64,000 nt of DNA. Origin: Spartobacteria bacterium LR76. Its GTDB lineage: Bacteria; Verrucomicrobiota; Verrucomicrobiia; Chthoniobacterales; Terrimicrobiaceae. Both the position numbers and the translations under genes were made by a program. Positions 52,313 through 60,105 of the stretch are shown piece by piece (position 1 is the stretch's first letter; each line of letters begins with the position of its first letter). The stretch covers positions 186,001 through 250,000 of the forward strand of contig QAYZ01000016.1 of NCBI GenBank assembly GCA_003054655.1, in the 5' to 3' direction. A model generated the notes under the pieces. That model saw only the letters and a list, made by a program, of their open reading frames with translations, was not told where the DNA came from and ran no database searches.

Positions 52313-52473
52313 GGGGCAGTGAGAATGGAGTTACTTCGTAGTGATCGACCAGGTTGCCGGTTCGAGTCCGGTCTCCGGCTGTCAAAGGCCGGAGTAGCTC
52401 AAGGGTAGAGCAGGTGGTTGATGCAGGAGACTGTATTGACCGTTACTCTGTTCAACTTTCTCCCCGTGTCCCT
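52313..52473 (+). ncRNA. Y-RNA-like unit C with circularly permuted tRNA module
   Basis: Outer stem in three steps: GGGGCA/TGTCCC, GAGAA/TTCTC and AGTT/AACT, with an internal loop and a bulged TGG. Inside: T-arm GCCGG-TTCGAGT-CCGGT (52356-52372), acceptor CTCCGGC-(8 nt)-GCCGGAG (52373-52379, 52388-52394; perfect), TA, D-arm GCTC-AAGGGTA-GAGC. The anticodon-position helix is ATCGACC/GGTTGAT. The variable loop AGGTT is tRNA-like. All elbow nucleotides (GG, TTCGA) are canonical. Confidence 0.7.
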
Positions 52474-52493
52474 TTGCTGTTCGCAGCAGCGAG

Positions 52494-52568
52494 CCCGGAG
52501 ATACTTCGGAATGGTAGAGTGGATCTCGGTAATCCAGCAGGCCCGCGAGGGACTGTCTCACTCCGGGC
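52494..52568 (+). tRNA. tRNA-like element, Pro(CGG) anticodon
   Basis: Perfect acceptor CCCGGAG/CTCCGGG, D-arm ACTT...GAGT with a GG-containing loop, and anticodon stem TGGAT/ATCCA with loop CTCGGTA (CGG). The T-arm is weak (GAG/CTC with loop GGACTGT) and no CCA is encoded. A degenerate tRNA located between the Y-RNA-like units and rsr. From 52569 to the rsr ribosome binding site the leader holds two small hairpins (GGG-CAGCAA-CCC and GCGGC/GCCGC). Confidence 0.55.
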
Positions 52569-52643
52569 GAAATTCTCTGCGGGCAGCAACCCTTTTCCCC
52601 AGATCATCACGCGGCGCGTTGCCGCATCAAAACAACAACAACC

Positions 52644-52651
52644 AAGGAGGT
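52644..52651 (+). promoter_or_regulatory. Perfect Shine-Dalgarno of rsr; decides the start
   Basis: AAGGAGGT within the same ACCAAGGAGGT found before rtcB. It is only 2 nt from the ATG at 52654 but 8 nt from the ATG at 52660, so the second ATG is preferred. Confidence 0.8.
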
Positions 52652-52659
52652 GAATGCCC

Positions 52660-54090
52660 ATGAAATTCAACGCACTCTTGAAGCGTTTCCGCGAAGGGAA
52701 CGCAACGAATCTCGCCGGAGGCAAGGCCTTCGCCGAGTCTCAAAAGACCGAGTTGGTCTCGATCCTTCTGACTTCGCAGTTGGAGGATCAGTTCTACCGC
52801 TCGGGAGATGCGACGGCGGAGCGTCTGAAGCAGTTGATTGCGGCCGAACCCGATAAAAAGTTCGTCGCCAAAGCCGCCGTGTACGCCCGCCAGGAAGCGG
52901 GTATGCGCTCGGTGTCGCATCTGGTGGCGAGCGAACTGGTCCGCTCGGTGAAAGGCGAGCAGTGGACGAAGCGGTTTCTTGAAAAGGTCGTCCGACGCCC
53001 GGATGACGTGCTCGAGATCCTCGCCTGCTATCTCGCCACTTACGGACGCCCCATCCCGAACGCCCTGAAGAAGGGCCTCGGTGCGGCGCTGGCGCGCTTC
53101 GACGAATACCAGGTCGCCAAGTACCGGCGTGAATCGGCGGAGATCAAACTGGTCGATGCTGTGAACCTGCTGCACCCGCCCAACAGCGAGGCGCTGGGCA
53201 AGCTGGTGCACGATAAGCTGGCACCTGCGGAAACTTGGGAGGTCAAGCTCACTCAGGCCGGAGCCGAGGCGGCCGACAAGGACGAAGCGGAGGTGTTGAA
53301 GGCCGACGCGTGGGCGGAGTTGATTCGCTCGCGCAAGCTGGGGTACTTCGCGCTCCTGCGGAACCTGCGCAACATCCTCGCGCAAGCCCCCGAGGTCGTG
53401 GACGAAGTGCTGAGTCTCCTGGTGGATGACACTCTCATTCGCAAGTCGCTCGTGCTGCCGTTCCGTTACCTCACTGCGCTCGAGGCCCTGGAGGCGGGAA
53501 ATCTGCCCCGGGCGGGCGAGGTGATCGCGGCTCTGAGCGAGGCTGTCGACAAGTCGCTGGCCAACGTGCCCGTCTTTGCGGGCCGTACCCTGGTGGCGCT
53601 CGATGGCTCCGGCTCGATGCAGGGCAAGCCGCTCAAGGTCGGCGCGCTCTTTGCCTCGGTGCTGCTCAAGGCCAACGCAACGGACCTGATGATCTTCAGT
53701 GACGACGCCAATTATCTCACGGCAAATCGCCGTGACTCCACGCTCACCCTGGCGAAGGTGATCGAATCGAAGGCGCCCGGTCGTGGAACGAACTTCCACG
53801 CGGTCTTCGAAATGGCAAACAAGGCGTACGACCGCATCATCCTGCTCTCCGATATGCAGGGCTGGATGGGCGGGCTGGCTCCGACGGCGGCGTTTGAGAA
53901 ATACAAGCGCCGCACCGGGGCGTCGCCGAAGGTCTTCTCGTTTGACCTTCAGGGTTACGGCACGTTGCAGTTTCCGGAGCGCGACATCTTTTGTCTCTCG
54001 GGCTTTTCCGAAAAGACACTCGAGATGCTCAAGTTCCTGGAATGCGACAAGTCTGCTCTGATCCGGAAGATCGAGGAGGTGCAGTTGTAA
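52660..54090 (+). CDS. rsr: Ro60-family (TROVE) RNA-binding protein Rsr
   Basis: 476 residues from the ATG at 52660. The N-terminal TROVE domain (to ~300) is a ring of HEAT-like helices that in Ro60 binds Y RNA on its outer surface and passes single-stranded ends of misfolded RNA through the hole. The C-terminal von Willebrand A domain has the metal site motif DGSGSM (about 315-320), a conserved Thr in GRGTNFH and Asp in LLSDMQGW. In other bacteria Rsr works with Y RNA and 3'-5' nucleases and sits beside rtcB, as here. The tandem Y-RNA-like units just upstream fit this role. Confidence 0.92.
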   Translation: MKFNALLKRFREGNATNLAGGKAFAESQKTELVSILLTSQLEDQFYRSGDATAERLKQLIAAEPDKKFVAKAAVYARQEAGMRSVSHLVASELVRSVKGEQWTKRFLEKVVRRPDDVLEILACYLATYGRPIPNALKKGLGAALARFDEYQVAKYRRESAEIKLVDAVNLLHPPNSEALGKLVHDKLAPAETWEVKLTQAGAEAADKDEAEVLKADAWAELIRSRKLGYFALLRNLRNILAQAPEVVDEVLSLLVDDTLIRKSLVLPFRYLTALEALEAGNLPRAGEVIAALSEAVDKSLANVPVFAGRTLVALDGSGSMQGKPLKVGALFASVLLKANATDLMIFSDDANYLTANRRDSTLTLAKVIESKAPGRGTNFHAVFEMANKAYDRIILLSDMQGWMGGLAPTAAFEKYKRRTGASPKVFSFDLQGYGTLQFPERDIFCLSGFSEKTLEMLKFLECDKSALIRKIEEVQL

Positions 54091-54094
54091 ACGT

Positions 54095-54124
54095 GGTCCC
54101 GGCGGGTGAATGCCAGCCGGGGCC
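54095..54124 (+). ncRNA. Hairpin directly after the rsr stop
   Basis: GGTCCCGGCGGG pairs with CCAGCCGGGGCC (one mismatch, one wobble) around TGAATG, beginning 4 nt after the stop codon. It resembles the hairpin after rtcB in length, position and sequence (..AATGNCAGCCGG). Confidence 0.5.
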
Positions 54125-54267
54125 GATATGGGGGTTCCCATTGAGGTGCTCAGCGGCTTTGTGAAAGCGGAGTTGCTGCGCCTTTCCGGCGTGACGGTCG
54201 CAGATACGCCATGCCTGGATCCGAATTCGCTCGATCACTTCTTCTGCGGGCAGCTCGCTTGATAGGT
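54125..54267. other. Structured non-coding tail of the Ro60/RtcB locus
   Basis: Contains small hairpins (ATGGG/CCCAT; GGCGT/ACGCC; GAAAG/CTTTC) and a GCGGAGTTGCT stretch reminiscent of the GGAGTTACT of units A and C, but I could not assemble a convincing tRNA or Y RNA. Confidence 0.3.
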
Positions 54268-54304
54268 AACACGACAATCTGACCGGGGTAAAAGAACAGA
54301 CACC
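54268..54304. repeat. Right inverted repeat bounding the Ro60/RtcB locus
   Basis: Positions 54283-54304 and 54268-54277 are the inverted counterparts of 49565-49586 and 49601-49610. Outer-end to outer-end distance of the pair is 4,740 bp. No target-site duplication is evident. Confidence 0.75.
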
Positions 54305-54386
54305 AACCTGTTGCAAATCCGCAGGAGTTCTGTCTAGAAAGAGCGCCCAGTTCATCGTGCACATTTTCTATCAGCCGGATATTTCC

Positions 54387-55649
54387 ATGAGAAAGTCTCT
54401 CTCTGCTTTCGCCTTTTCCATCGTTGCCCTTCCCGTATTGGCCCAGACGCATGTTCCTGCGCCATTGCCACCGTATGAGGTGCCTCCGGTGCTCGATGCG
54501 CGGGTGATATTGCGTCCGGAATTTGACCGGGGGTACAACTTTGCCGTGCAGCCGCCGGTGCCGACGAGCCGGGGGCTGAATCACTTCACCATCGATACGG
54601 CGGATTCCGGGGTCAACCTGGCGGAGGGCAATACGGCCCTCATCCAGCGAATCGCAGAGATTCAGGCCATCGCGAAGCTGCGCGAGGTTTCGCGGAGCGA
54701 AAGTTACAAGGAGGCGTTGAAGCGGGCGGCGAAAAGCCCGCTCGCGCTGGCCCAAAATCTCATCGAGCATCCCGTGGGAACAGTCGGCGAGATGGGGAAA
54801 GGCCTTTGGAAATCGGTCAATAGCATCGGCCAGTCGGTCAAGGAAGTCGGGCAGGGGCGCAAGCAGTCCAAGTACGAGGATTCCACAATGGAGGACGTCA
54901 TCGGATTCAGCAAGGCCAAGCGGGGAATCGCGCTCAGCCTGGGAGTCGATCCATACTCGACGAATCCAGAATTGCAGAAGGAACTCAAGGGCGTGGCCTG
55001 GGCGGCTTATGCCGGGCAGATGACGCTGACTGGCGCGCTGATGCCGGTGGGAGGAGCTGTGGGCCTGACCCTGCGGTCGGTCAATACCGGGAGCCAGACC
55101 TATGCGGCGCTGAGAGATCTCAGTCCGGCGGATTTGAGGCTGCGCAACCTGAAGATTCTGCTCTCGATGGGTATCGAGCGCGCACAGGCCAACGCGTTTC
55201 TGAACAACCCCTCGCTGTCGCCGATGCACCAGACGGTGATCGTCGACTCGATGGCGCAGTTGCGCGGAGCATCGGGCCGTGCGGTGTACTTCAAGCTCGC
55301 AACAGCGGCCTCGAGCGAGACCGAGGCGATTCGCTACACACGGCAGGCGCAACTGCTGTCGGCGATCAACCGCTCGCAGCCGATCACGGCTGTATTCAAC
55401 TACCGGCGTGCGCCACTGGCGATGAATCAGCACGGGGCGTTGATCATCCCCCTCGAATGGGACTATGCGGCATGGACCAAGGAAAGCGCGGGGTTTCTCG
55501 ATGTAATCAAGTCCGGGCAGATTGCCGGGCATCGCTTCACCTCGGTGCAGCTTTATCTGACCGGGGTGGCTTCGCCGACCTTGAAGTCCGTCCTGGCGGT
55601 CAACCAGATCGCGCTGGCGGAGAAGGCGCTGCCGGGACCGCTCAGGTAG
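54387..55649 (+). CDS. Exported protein of unknown function
   Basis: 420 residues from the ATG at 54387, chosen because it opens with a good signal peptide (MRKSLSAFAFSIVALPVLAQ). Proline-rich mature N-terminus, a helical central part (about 75-230) and no recognisable motif. It begins 83 nt outside the right inverted repeat, so it is probably host sequence. Confidence 0.65.
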   Translation: MRKSLSAFAFSIVALPVLAQTHVPAPLPPYEVPPVLDARVILRPEFDRGYNFAVQPPVPTSRGLNHFTIDTADSGVNLAEGNTALIQRIAEIQAIAKLREVSRSESYKEALKRAAKSPLALAQNLIEHPVGTVGEMGKGLWKSVNSIGQSVKEVGQGRKQSKYEDSTMEDVIGFSKAKRGIALSLGVDPYSTNPELQKELKGVAWAAYAGQMTLTGALMPVGGAVGLTLRSVNTGSQTYAALRDLSPADLRLRNLKILLSMGIERAQANAFLNNPSLSPMHQTVIVDSMAQLRGASGRAVYFKLATAASSETEAIRYTRQAQLLSAINRSQPITAVFNYRRAPLAMNQHGALIIPLEWDYAAWTKESAGFLDVIKSGQIAGHRFTSVQLYLTGVASPTLKSVLAVNQIALAEKALPGPLR

Positions 55650-55678
55650 TGTGATCTCGCTGGAGCGCCGGGTTCTCG

Positions 55679-56509
55679 TTAGGGCTTGGCGACTTTGTTG
55701 TAAATTTCCTCGATCTTTGTCTGCGGCAGCGCTCCGTCGGCTCCGTTTTCCGCGCCGTAGATGGTGAGGTCGTCGATCATGCCCTGAAACGGTCGAGCGC
55801 CGGAAGAAACGTTGCCGACCTCGAGACCACCGGAAAATGGGGGGAGCTTGCCCGCGTCGATGGAGCGGGTGCAGACGAGTGTGAGTCCTGCGTCGGTGGC
55901 ACCCACGTAGAAATTCACATTATCCATCGTGCGGGTGCCGTCGTAGGTGATGGCGAAAAACATCCACATCCCGACCTCGGTGTATTTCGGCTCGCTGTTG
56001 ACAAAGATCGGGGTGCCGCTGTCCGGAATGACGGCGAACTGGAGCTCCCCGCTGCTACCGGCCTGAACGTAAAATGTTTTGCCGATAATGATGCGAGCTG
56101 CGCCTGTGATCGTGGTTTGAGGCTTAAGCCAGCCGATGATGGTCAGGGATTCCAACCCGCCGAGGGCGGAAAGGCCCTCGGTATTGCCGGGCGCGGTGGC
56201 GACGGGGCCTGAGTTGGGCGGGTTGTTTGCTCCCATGCCATTCGCTCCCGAGAGATCCAGGGCATAGTCGCCAGGCTTGCCGGTGGCCCCGCCTCCATCG
56301 GGGGTGAAGAGCGAGGTCGGGACTTTGTCGTTCCTCATCGTCAGAGGGGAGGGTCCTGCGGTTCCCGAGCTCTCAGCCATCTCTCCGCTACCCTCATTGA
56401 ATTTCCATTCCATGAGTTGAGCCTGCGAGATTTCGAGGCCAACGCTGAAGCAGGCCAGGATTGCAATGACACTGCGTTGCCGCAAACTGGGAAAGCTAAT
56501 GGCGACCAT
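55679..56509 (-). CDS. Exported LamG/concanavalin A-like domain protein
   Basis: 276 residues with signal peptide (..LEISQAQ). A single LamG-like beta-sandwich: MEWKFNEGSGEMAESSG at the start, SLTIIGWLKPQ in the middle, and the closing MIDDLTIYGAENG motif. Such domains bind glycans. Located directly downstream of the alginate lyase gene on the same strand. Confidence 0.8.
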   Translation of the reverse strand: MVAISFPSLRQRSVIAILACFSVGLEISQAQLMEWKFNEGSGEMAESSGTAGPSPLTMRNDKVPTSLFTPDGGGATGKPGDYALDLSGANGMGANNPPNSGPVATAPGNTEGLSALGGLESLTIIGWLKPQTTITGAARIIIGKTFYVQAGSSGELQFAVIPDSGTPIFVNSEPKYTEVGMWMFFAITYDGTRTMDNVNFYVGATDAGLTLVCTRSIDAGKLPPFSGGLEVGNVSSGARPFQGMIDDLTIYGAENGADGALPQTKIEEIYNKVAKP

Positions 56510-56529
56510 GGGAGGAAATCGGAGGCGGG

Positions 56530-57756
56530 TTATGGTTGGCTCGGGGAAGGTGATGAAACCCCTGAGGGCTGGCCAAGGTATGATGTCAGAGTGCCCCAGG
56601 AGGGCAGGATGATCAAGTCCGCTCCCTCGGGGCGATGTTTCATGACCGTCTCACGGACGTAGGGGAGATCGAGACCTTTCTCGATCACATAGTGCTGAAA
56701 GACGAGTTCGTATCCGGGGCGAAACTCCTCGCGACCTTTGGGGCTTAAGGGGACATCGCCGACGACCTTTACATCGTGCCCGGCAAGATACTTGGCCATG
56801 TATTCGTACCCAGTGGCGAGGCGGTTCCCGGCGGCGGAGTAGAGATCAAGCCCCTGGTTTTTCGCGATTTCACAGCATGCTGCGAGGGCGGCGAGGCCCA
56901 TTTGTCCGTGGACTTGATCGCGACCCGATTCCTGATTCTGCCCGTGGGGGTGAATGTAATGGGTCAGGGCGCCATTGCCTTTGCCGTTGAGGTAATAGGA
57001 CAGCGCTTCGTTGAAGATATCGTGGCGGTCGCAGAAAACGGCGATAGCCATCATCGCGGCCATCATGCTGGCATCCCAGTTGCCATTGAACTCCGGCTTG
57101 AAACCCTGGAGACGAGGATAAAAGACCGCGACAAGCATTTGCTTGAACTTGTCGGCTGATTCCTGAGACCAGCCTGCGGAGCTGCCGTCCGGCTGCCGGT
57201 AATGGGCTAATAGTTCGGCGGCACTTGCGTATTTGCCGCCGGTGAATCCTGCGGTGATCTTGCCCTGGTCGCGACGACCGAGGTCGATGGCCTGAAGTTT
57301 GCTGCCAGCGGCATCAAGGATCTGAATGGCTTTATCGGCATGGGCTTTGTTGCCGGTGAGGCTCCAGAGCAGCGCGTGGCCGTAGGCCGCTGTGGCGTCC
57401 TTCATGAGATAGCCAATGGTTTTGTCGTGAGGGTTGATGACCGGGACGATCTTGGGCTGGTAGTCGAGGCGGGTGTGTTCGCTGGCTTGCAGGGCCTTCA
57501 GCGCGGAAGTCCACGGTTCCTCTCCGGCGGCAAGGTGCTCGCGGATTTGATCAATCTCCGCCTGCGTGTGCAGGATGCCGGGATGAATGAAAGCCTGGTC
57601 GGCGGGCAGCTCGATGGCGGGAAGCGGCTCGCCGGGCGCAGCGGGTCCCGTGTAGTTCGGGTTGAGGTGCGCGGGCCTGGTGCCTTCGGTCTGGGGGTAG
57701 CACATGCCAGTCAGGCACATGGAGAGGACTAGGCAATACCGTATGGAGGATTTCAT
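56530..57756 (-). CDS. Alginate lyase family protein (polysaccharide lyase)
   Basis: 408 residues with signal peptide and an (alpha/alpha) toroid pattern: HPGILHTQAEIDQIREHL, then NGNWDASMMAAMMAIAVFCD (the conserved N-W segment), and HPHGQNQESGRDQVHGQMGLAALA with the likely catalytic His/Arg. It should cleave uronic-acid polysaccharides by beta-elimination. Forms a cluster with the LamG protein and hydroxyacid dehydrogenase genes, divergent from a LacI gene. Confidence 0.82.
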   Translation of the reverse strand: MKSSIRYCLVLSMCLTGMCYPQTEGTRPAHLNPNYTGPAAPGEPLPAIELPADQAFIHPGILHTQAEIDQIREHLAAGEEPWTSALKALQASEHTRLDYQPKIVPVINPHDKTIGYLMKDATAAYGHALLWSLTGNKAHADKAIQILDAAGSKLQAIDLGRRDQGKITAGFTGGKYASAAELLAHYRQPDGSSAGWSQESADKFKQMLVAVFYPRLQGFKPEFNGNWDASMMAAMMAIAVFCDRHDIFNEALSYYLNGKGNGALTHYIHPHGQNQESGRDQVHGQMGLAALAACCEIAKNQGLDLYSAAGNRLATGYEYMAKYLAGHDVKVVGDVPLSPKGREEFRPGYELVFQHYVIEKGLDLPYVRETVMKHRPEGADLIILPSWGTLTSYLGQPSGVSSPSPSQP

Positions 57757-57813
57757 GGGAGGTCGTATGCCGGTGGCTGGCGGCGATGTTGTGCCGGGCA
57801 GCGTTTTCCGAGG

Positions 57814-58851
57814 TTAAGTGGCGCGGTCGTAAATTTCCAGAGTCACCTTGGCAGAAACCGGATCGCCCCGGAGGAAGGCGGCGATATTTTGCAAGGCGAG
57901 TTCCCCGCAGCGGGGAAATTGATCCGACGTCGGGCCGGCGATATGCGGAGACTTTACGATGCTGTCGACCGCATGGAGCGGTGAGTCGGGAGCGATGGGA
58001 TCGACTTTGTAAACGTCGAGAGCCGCATATACTCGGCCAGAGGCTGCAAGGTCAGCAATGGCGGTTTCATCAGCGATGGCGCCGCGGCCGACATTGACGA
58101 AGAGCGCGCCGGGAGGCATCAGTTCCATGACCGTGCGTGAGACGGAGCCCTGGGTGCGGGCATTGAGCGCCTCGCAGTCGACGATAACGTCATTCGATGC
58201 GAAGAGCATCTCCAGGCTTTCGCTCGGGGTGACATCGTATTCCGTGAAATGAGATAGCGGCACTCCGGTCGAAAAGGCCGAGATGCGAGCGGCGAAAGGG
58301 CGGAGAAGCTGCACGAGAGACCGAGCCACATTGCCAAAACCGTGTATGCCGACCCGCTTGCCATAAAGGGTGCGGGTGCGAATCGGAGACGGTTGCCAGC
58401 GCCTTTTCCCCGCGATAATATCGGGCCACTCGGGCGATCGGCGAAGGCCGGACAGGATGAGAAGCAGGGCATGCTCTGCGACGGTGTCGGCAGCGAGCGT
58501 CCCCCAGTTTGTCACCAGCAAACCCTGCTCCAAAAGCGGGCGCGGAAGAAGGTTTCGTACAGATCCGCTGGTGTGGCAGACGTATTGCAGGGTGGAAACT
58601 TCTGCGAGCGTCTCCTTGGGGAAGGGAGGAGTCGACCAACTGGTCACCACCACCTGAGGCCCGATGCTTCGCAGGAGGGCGAGATCGAGATGTCCATCGT
58701 GTACCGCATCCGCCGCCTCGAAGATCTCAGTGCCCGGCAGGGAGAACCCAGCGGGGAAGAAGAGGTCGCTTTCCTTCTTGTTGATCAACAACGCGACCCG
58801 TCCGCTGGCTGGGGTCTGCAACTTGCGATCTGAGGTCAGGGTCTGGAGCAT
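57814..58851 (-). CDS. D-isomer-specific 2-hydroxyacid dehydrogenase
   Basis: 345 residues. NAD-binding VGIHGFGNVARSLVQLL, substrate Arg in NVGRGAIADE, Asp in LDVYKVDPI, and the catalytic His in SPHIAGPT. Likely reduces or oxidises a sugar-derived 2-hydroxyacid downstream of polysaccharide breakdown. Adjacent to the alginate lyase gene and divergent from lacI. Confidence 0.88.
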   Translation of the reverse strand: MLQTLTSDRKLQTPASGRVALLINKKESDLFFPAGFSLPGTEIFEAADAVHDGHLDLALLRSIGPQVVVTSWSTPPFPKETLAEVSTLQYVCHTSGSVRNLLPRPLLEQGLLVTNWGTLAADTVAEHALLLILSGLRRSPEWPDIIAGKRRWQPSPIRTRTLYGKRVGIHGFGNVARSLVQLLRPFAARISAFSTGVPLSHFTEYDVTPSESLEMLFASNDVIVDCEALNARTQGSVSRTVMELMPPGALFVNVGRGAIADETAIADLAASGRVYAALDVYKVDPIAPDSPLHAVDSIVKSPHIAGPTSDQFPRCGELALQNIAAFLRGDPVSAKVTLEIYDRAT

Positions 58852-58902
58852 CGAACTCCTCTATAATCCTCGTCCTGTGATCGGTCGCGAGAGACAATCG
58901 AG

Positions 58903-58997
58903 TCAAACTGTTGATCGTTTGCCGTCCGCCCGGTCCATGGTGTTTCCGGTGAGCTAGTGGAGGGTTGACTTAGCCGGGGGTGAGCTCAAACTGTTGA
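58903..58997. promoter_or_regulatory. Duplicated candidate LacI operator
   Basis: TCAAACTGTTGA occurs at 58903-58914 and again at 58986-58997, ending 1 nt before the lacI ATG. The first copy lies in the palindrome CAAAC-N8-GTTTG (58904-58921). The 83-bp spacing is about eight helical turns, compatible with a looping repressor acting on both divergent promoters. Confidence 0.55.
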
Positions 58998-58998
58998 C

Positions 58999-60093
58999 AT
59001 GATCCAGCGAGTAACCCTGCGCGATATCGCGAAGGAGGTGGGTGTGCACTATAGCACCGTCAGCATGGCCCTGCGGGACAACCCGAGGATTTCCTCGGAA
59101 GTCAAAGCCCAGATCAAGGCGGTGGCGGATCGCCTCGGCTATGTGCCGGACGCGGCGTTGTCGGCGCTGAATGCTTATCGGAAGGCTAAGCTTCAGGCGC
59201 ACTATCAGTCGACCATAGCATGGATCGACAACTGGTCCGGAGAATACCGTCTGCGCGATCAGCCGACATTTGATGAATATTTCCGGGGTGCCTCCGAGCG
59301 GGCCAGGGAGTTGGGATACAATGTGGAGGAGTTTAGTCTGAAGCGGGACAACCTTACCCCGGACCAGCTTTCCCGCATCTTGCGCAATCGCGGTATTCGC
59401 GGCCTGTTGCTTGCGCCTCAACCTGCCGCAGGGACGTGGCTGCCGCTTGCTTACGAGTGGTTTTCAGTCATCGCATTCGGGTACAGCTTGTATCCTCGTA
59501 TCTTCAATCTCGTCACCAATCACCAGATTCACTCGGCCAATCTGGCGTTCAACACCCTCAAGGAACTGGGATACAAACGCATCGGCTTGTACGTGCACAG
59601 GAGTCATGACGACAAGGTCGACAATGCCTACTCCATCGGGCACTGGATTTATCACAAGAAGCATCCTCAGGAGCAGCGCATCGAGCCATGTCTTGATCCG
59701 TCGATAGGGAGTCCGAAGGAAACATTCGAGCGATGGTTTCGCAAGACCGCACCGGACGTGGTGTTGTTTCTGGGAGGATTCGATCTTGCGAACTGGATTC
59801 GTCAGCTCGGCGTACGCATTCCCGAGGACGTGGGTCTGGCCAACCTCAGTCTGGCTGCCGCTGATACGACCCTGTCGGGTGTGTATGAAAACGGCATCAT
59901 GATTGGACGTACCGCAGTGGATAACCTGGTCGAAATGCTGCAGCGCGGAGAACAGGGGCCGCCCACCACTCCGATCCGCATCCTGGTGGAGGGAGTGTGG
60001 CGAAATGGCGAGACGACGAGGCCGCAGACCGGAGCTGCCTTAACCGCCGATGCGCGGAAAAAGCCTGTGCGCCGAGCCAGACGCTCGAAGTAG
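58999..60093 (+). CDS. LacI-family transcriptional regulator
   Basis: 364 residues. N-terminal HTH VTLRDIAKEVGVHYSTVSMALRDNPRIS, hinge, and a periplasmic-binding-protein-like sensor domain (IAWIDNWSGEYR to GVYENGIMIGRTAVDNLVEML). The basic C-terminal tail (KKPVRRARRSK) is typical of Verrucomicrobiota members. Likely controls the divergent hydroxyacid dehydrogenase/alginate lyase/LamG genes. Confidence 0.9.
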   Translation: MIQRVTLRDIAKEVGVHYSTVSMALRDNPRISSEVKAQIKAVADRLGYVPDAALSALNAYRKAKLQAHYQSTIAWIDNWSGEYRLRDQPTFDEYFRGASERARELGYNVEEFSLKRDNLTPDQLSRILRNRGIRGLLLAPQPAAGTWLPLAYEWFSVIAFGYSLYPRIFNLVTNHQIHSANLAFNTLKELGYKRIGLYVHRSHDDKVDNAYSIGHWIYHKKHPQEQRIEPCLDPSIGSPKETFERWFRKTAPDVVLFLGGFDLANWIRQLGVRIPEDVGLANLSLAAADTTLSGVYENGIMIGRTAVDNLVEMLQRGEQGPPTTPIRILVEGVWRNGETTRPQTGAALTADARKKPVRRARRSK

Positions 60094-60105
60094 CCAATAC
60101 CAATG

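Noticed and set aside
52627-54141. 504-codon open frame antisense to rsr
   Set aside because: Shadow; the + strand has a perfect ribosome binding site and TROVE/VWA motifs.
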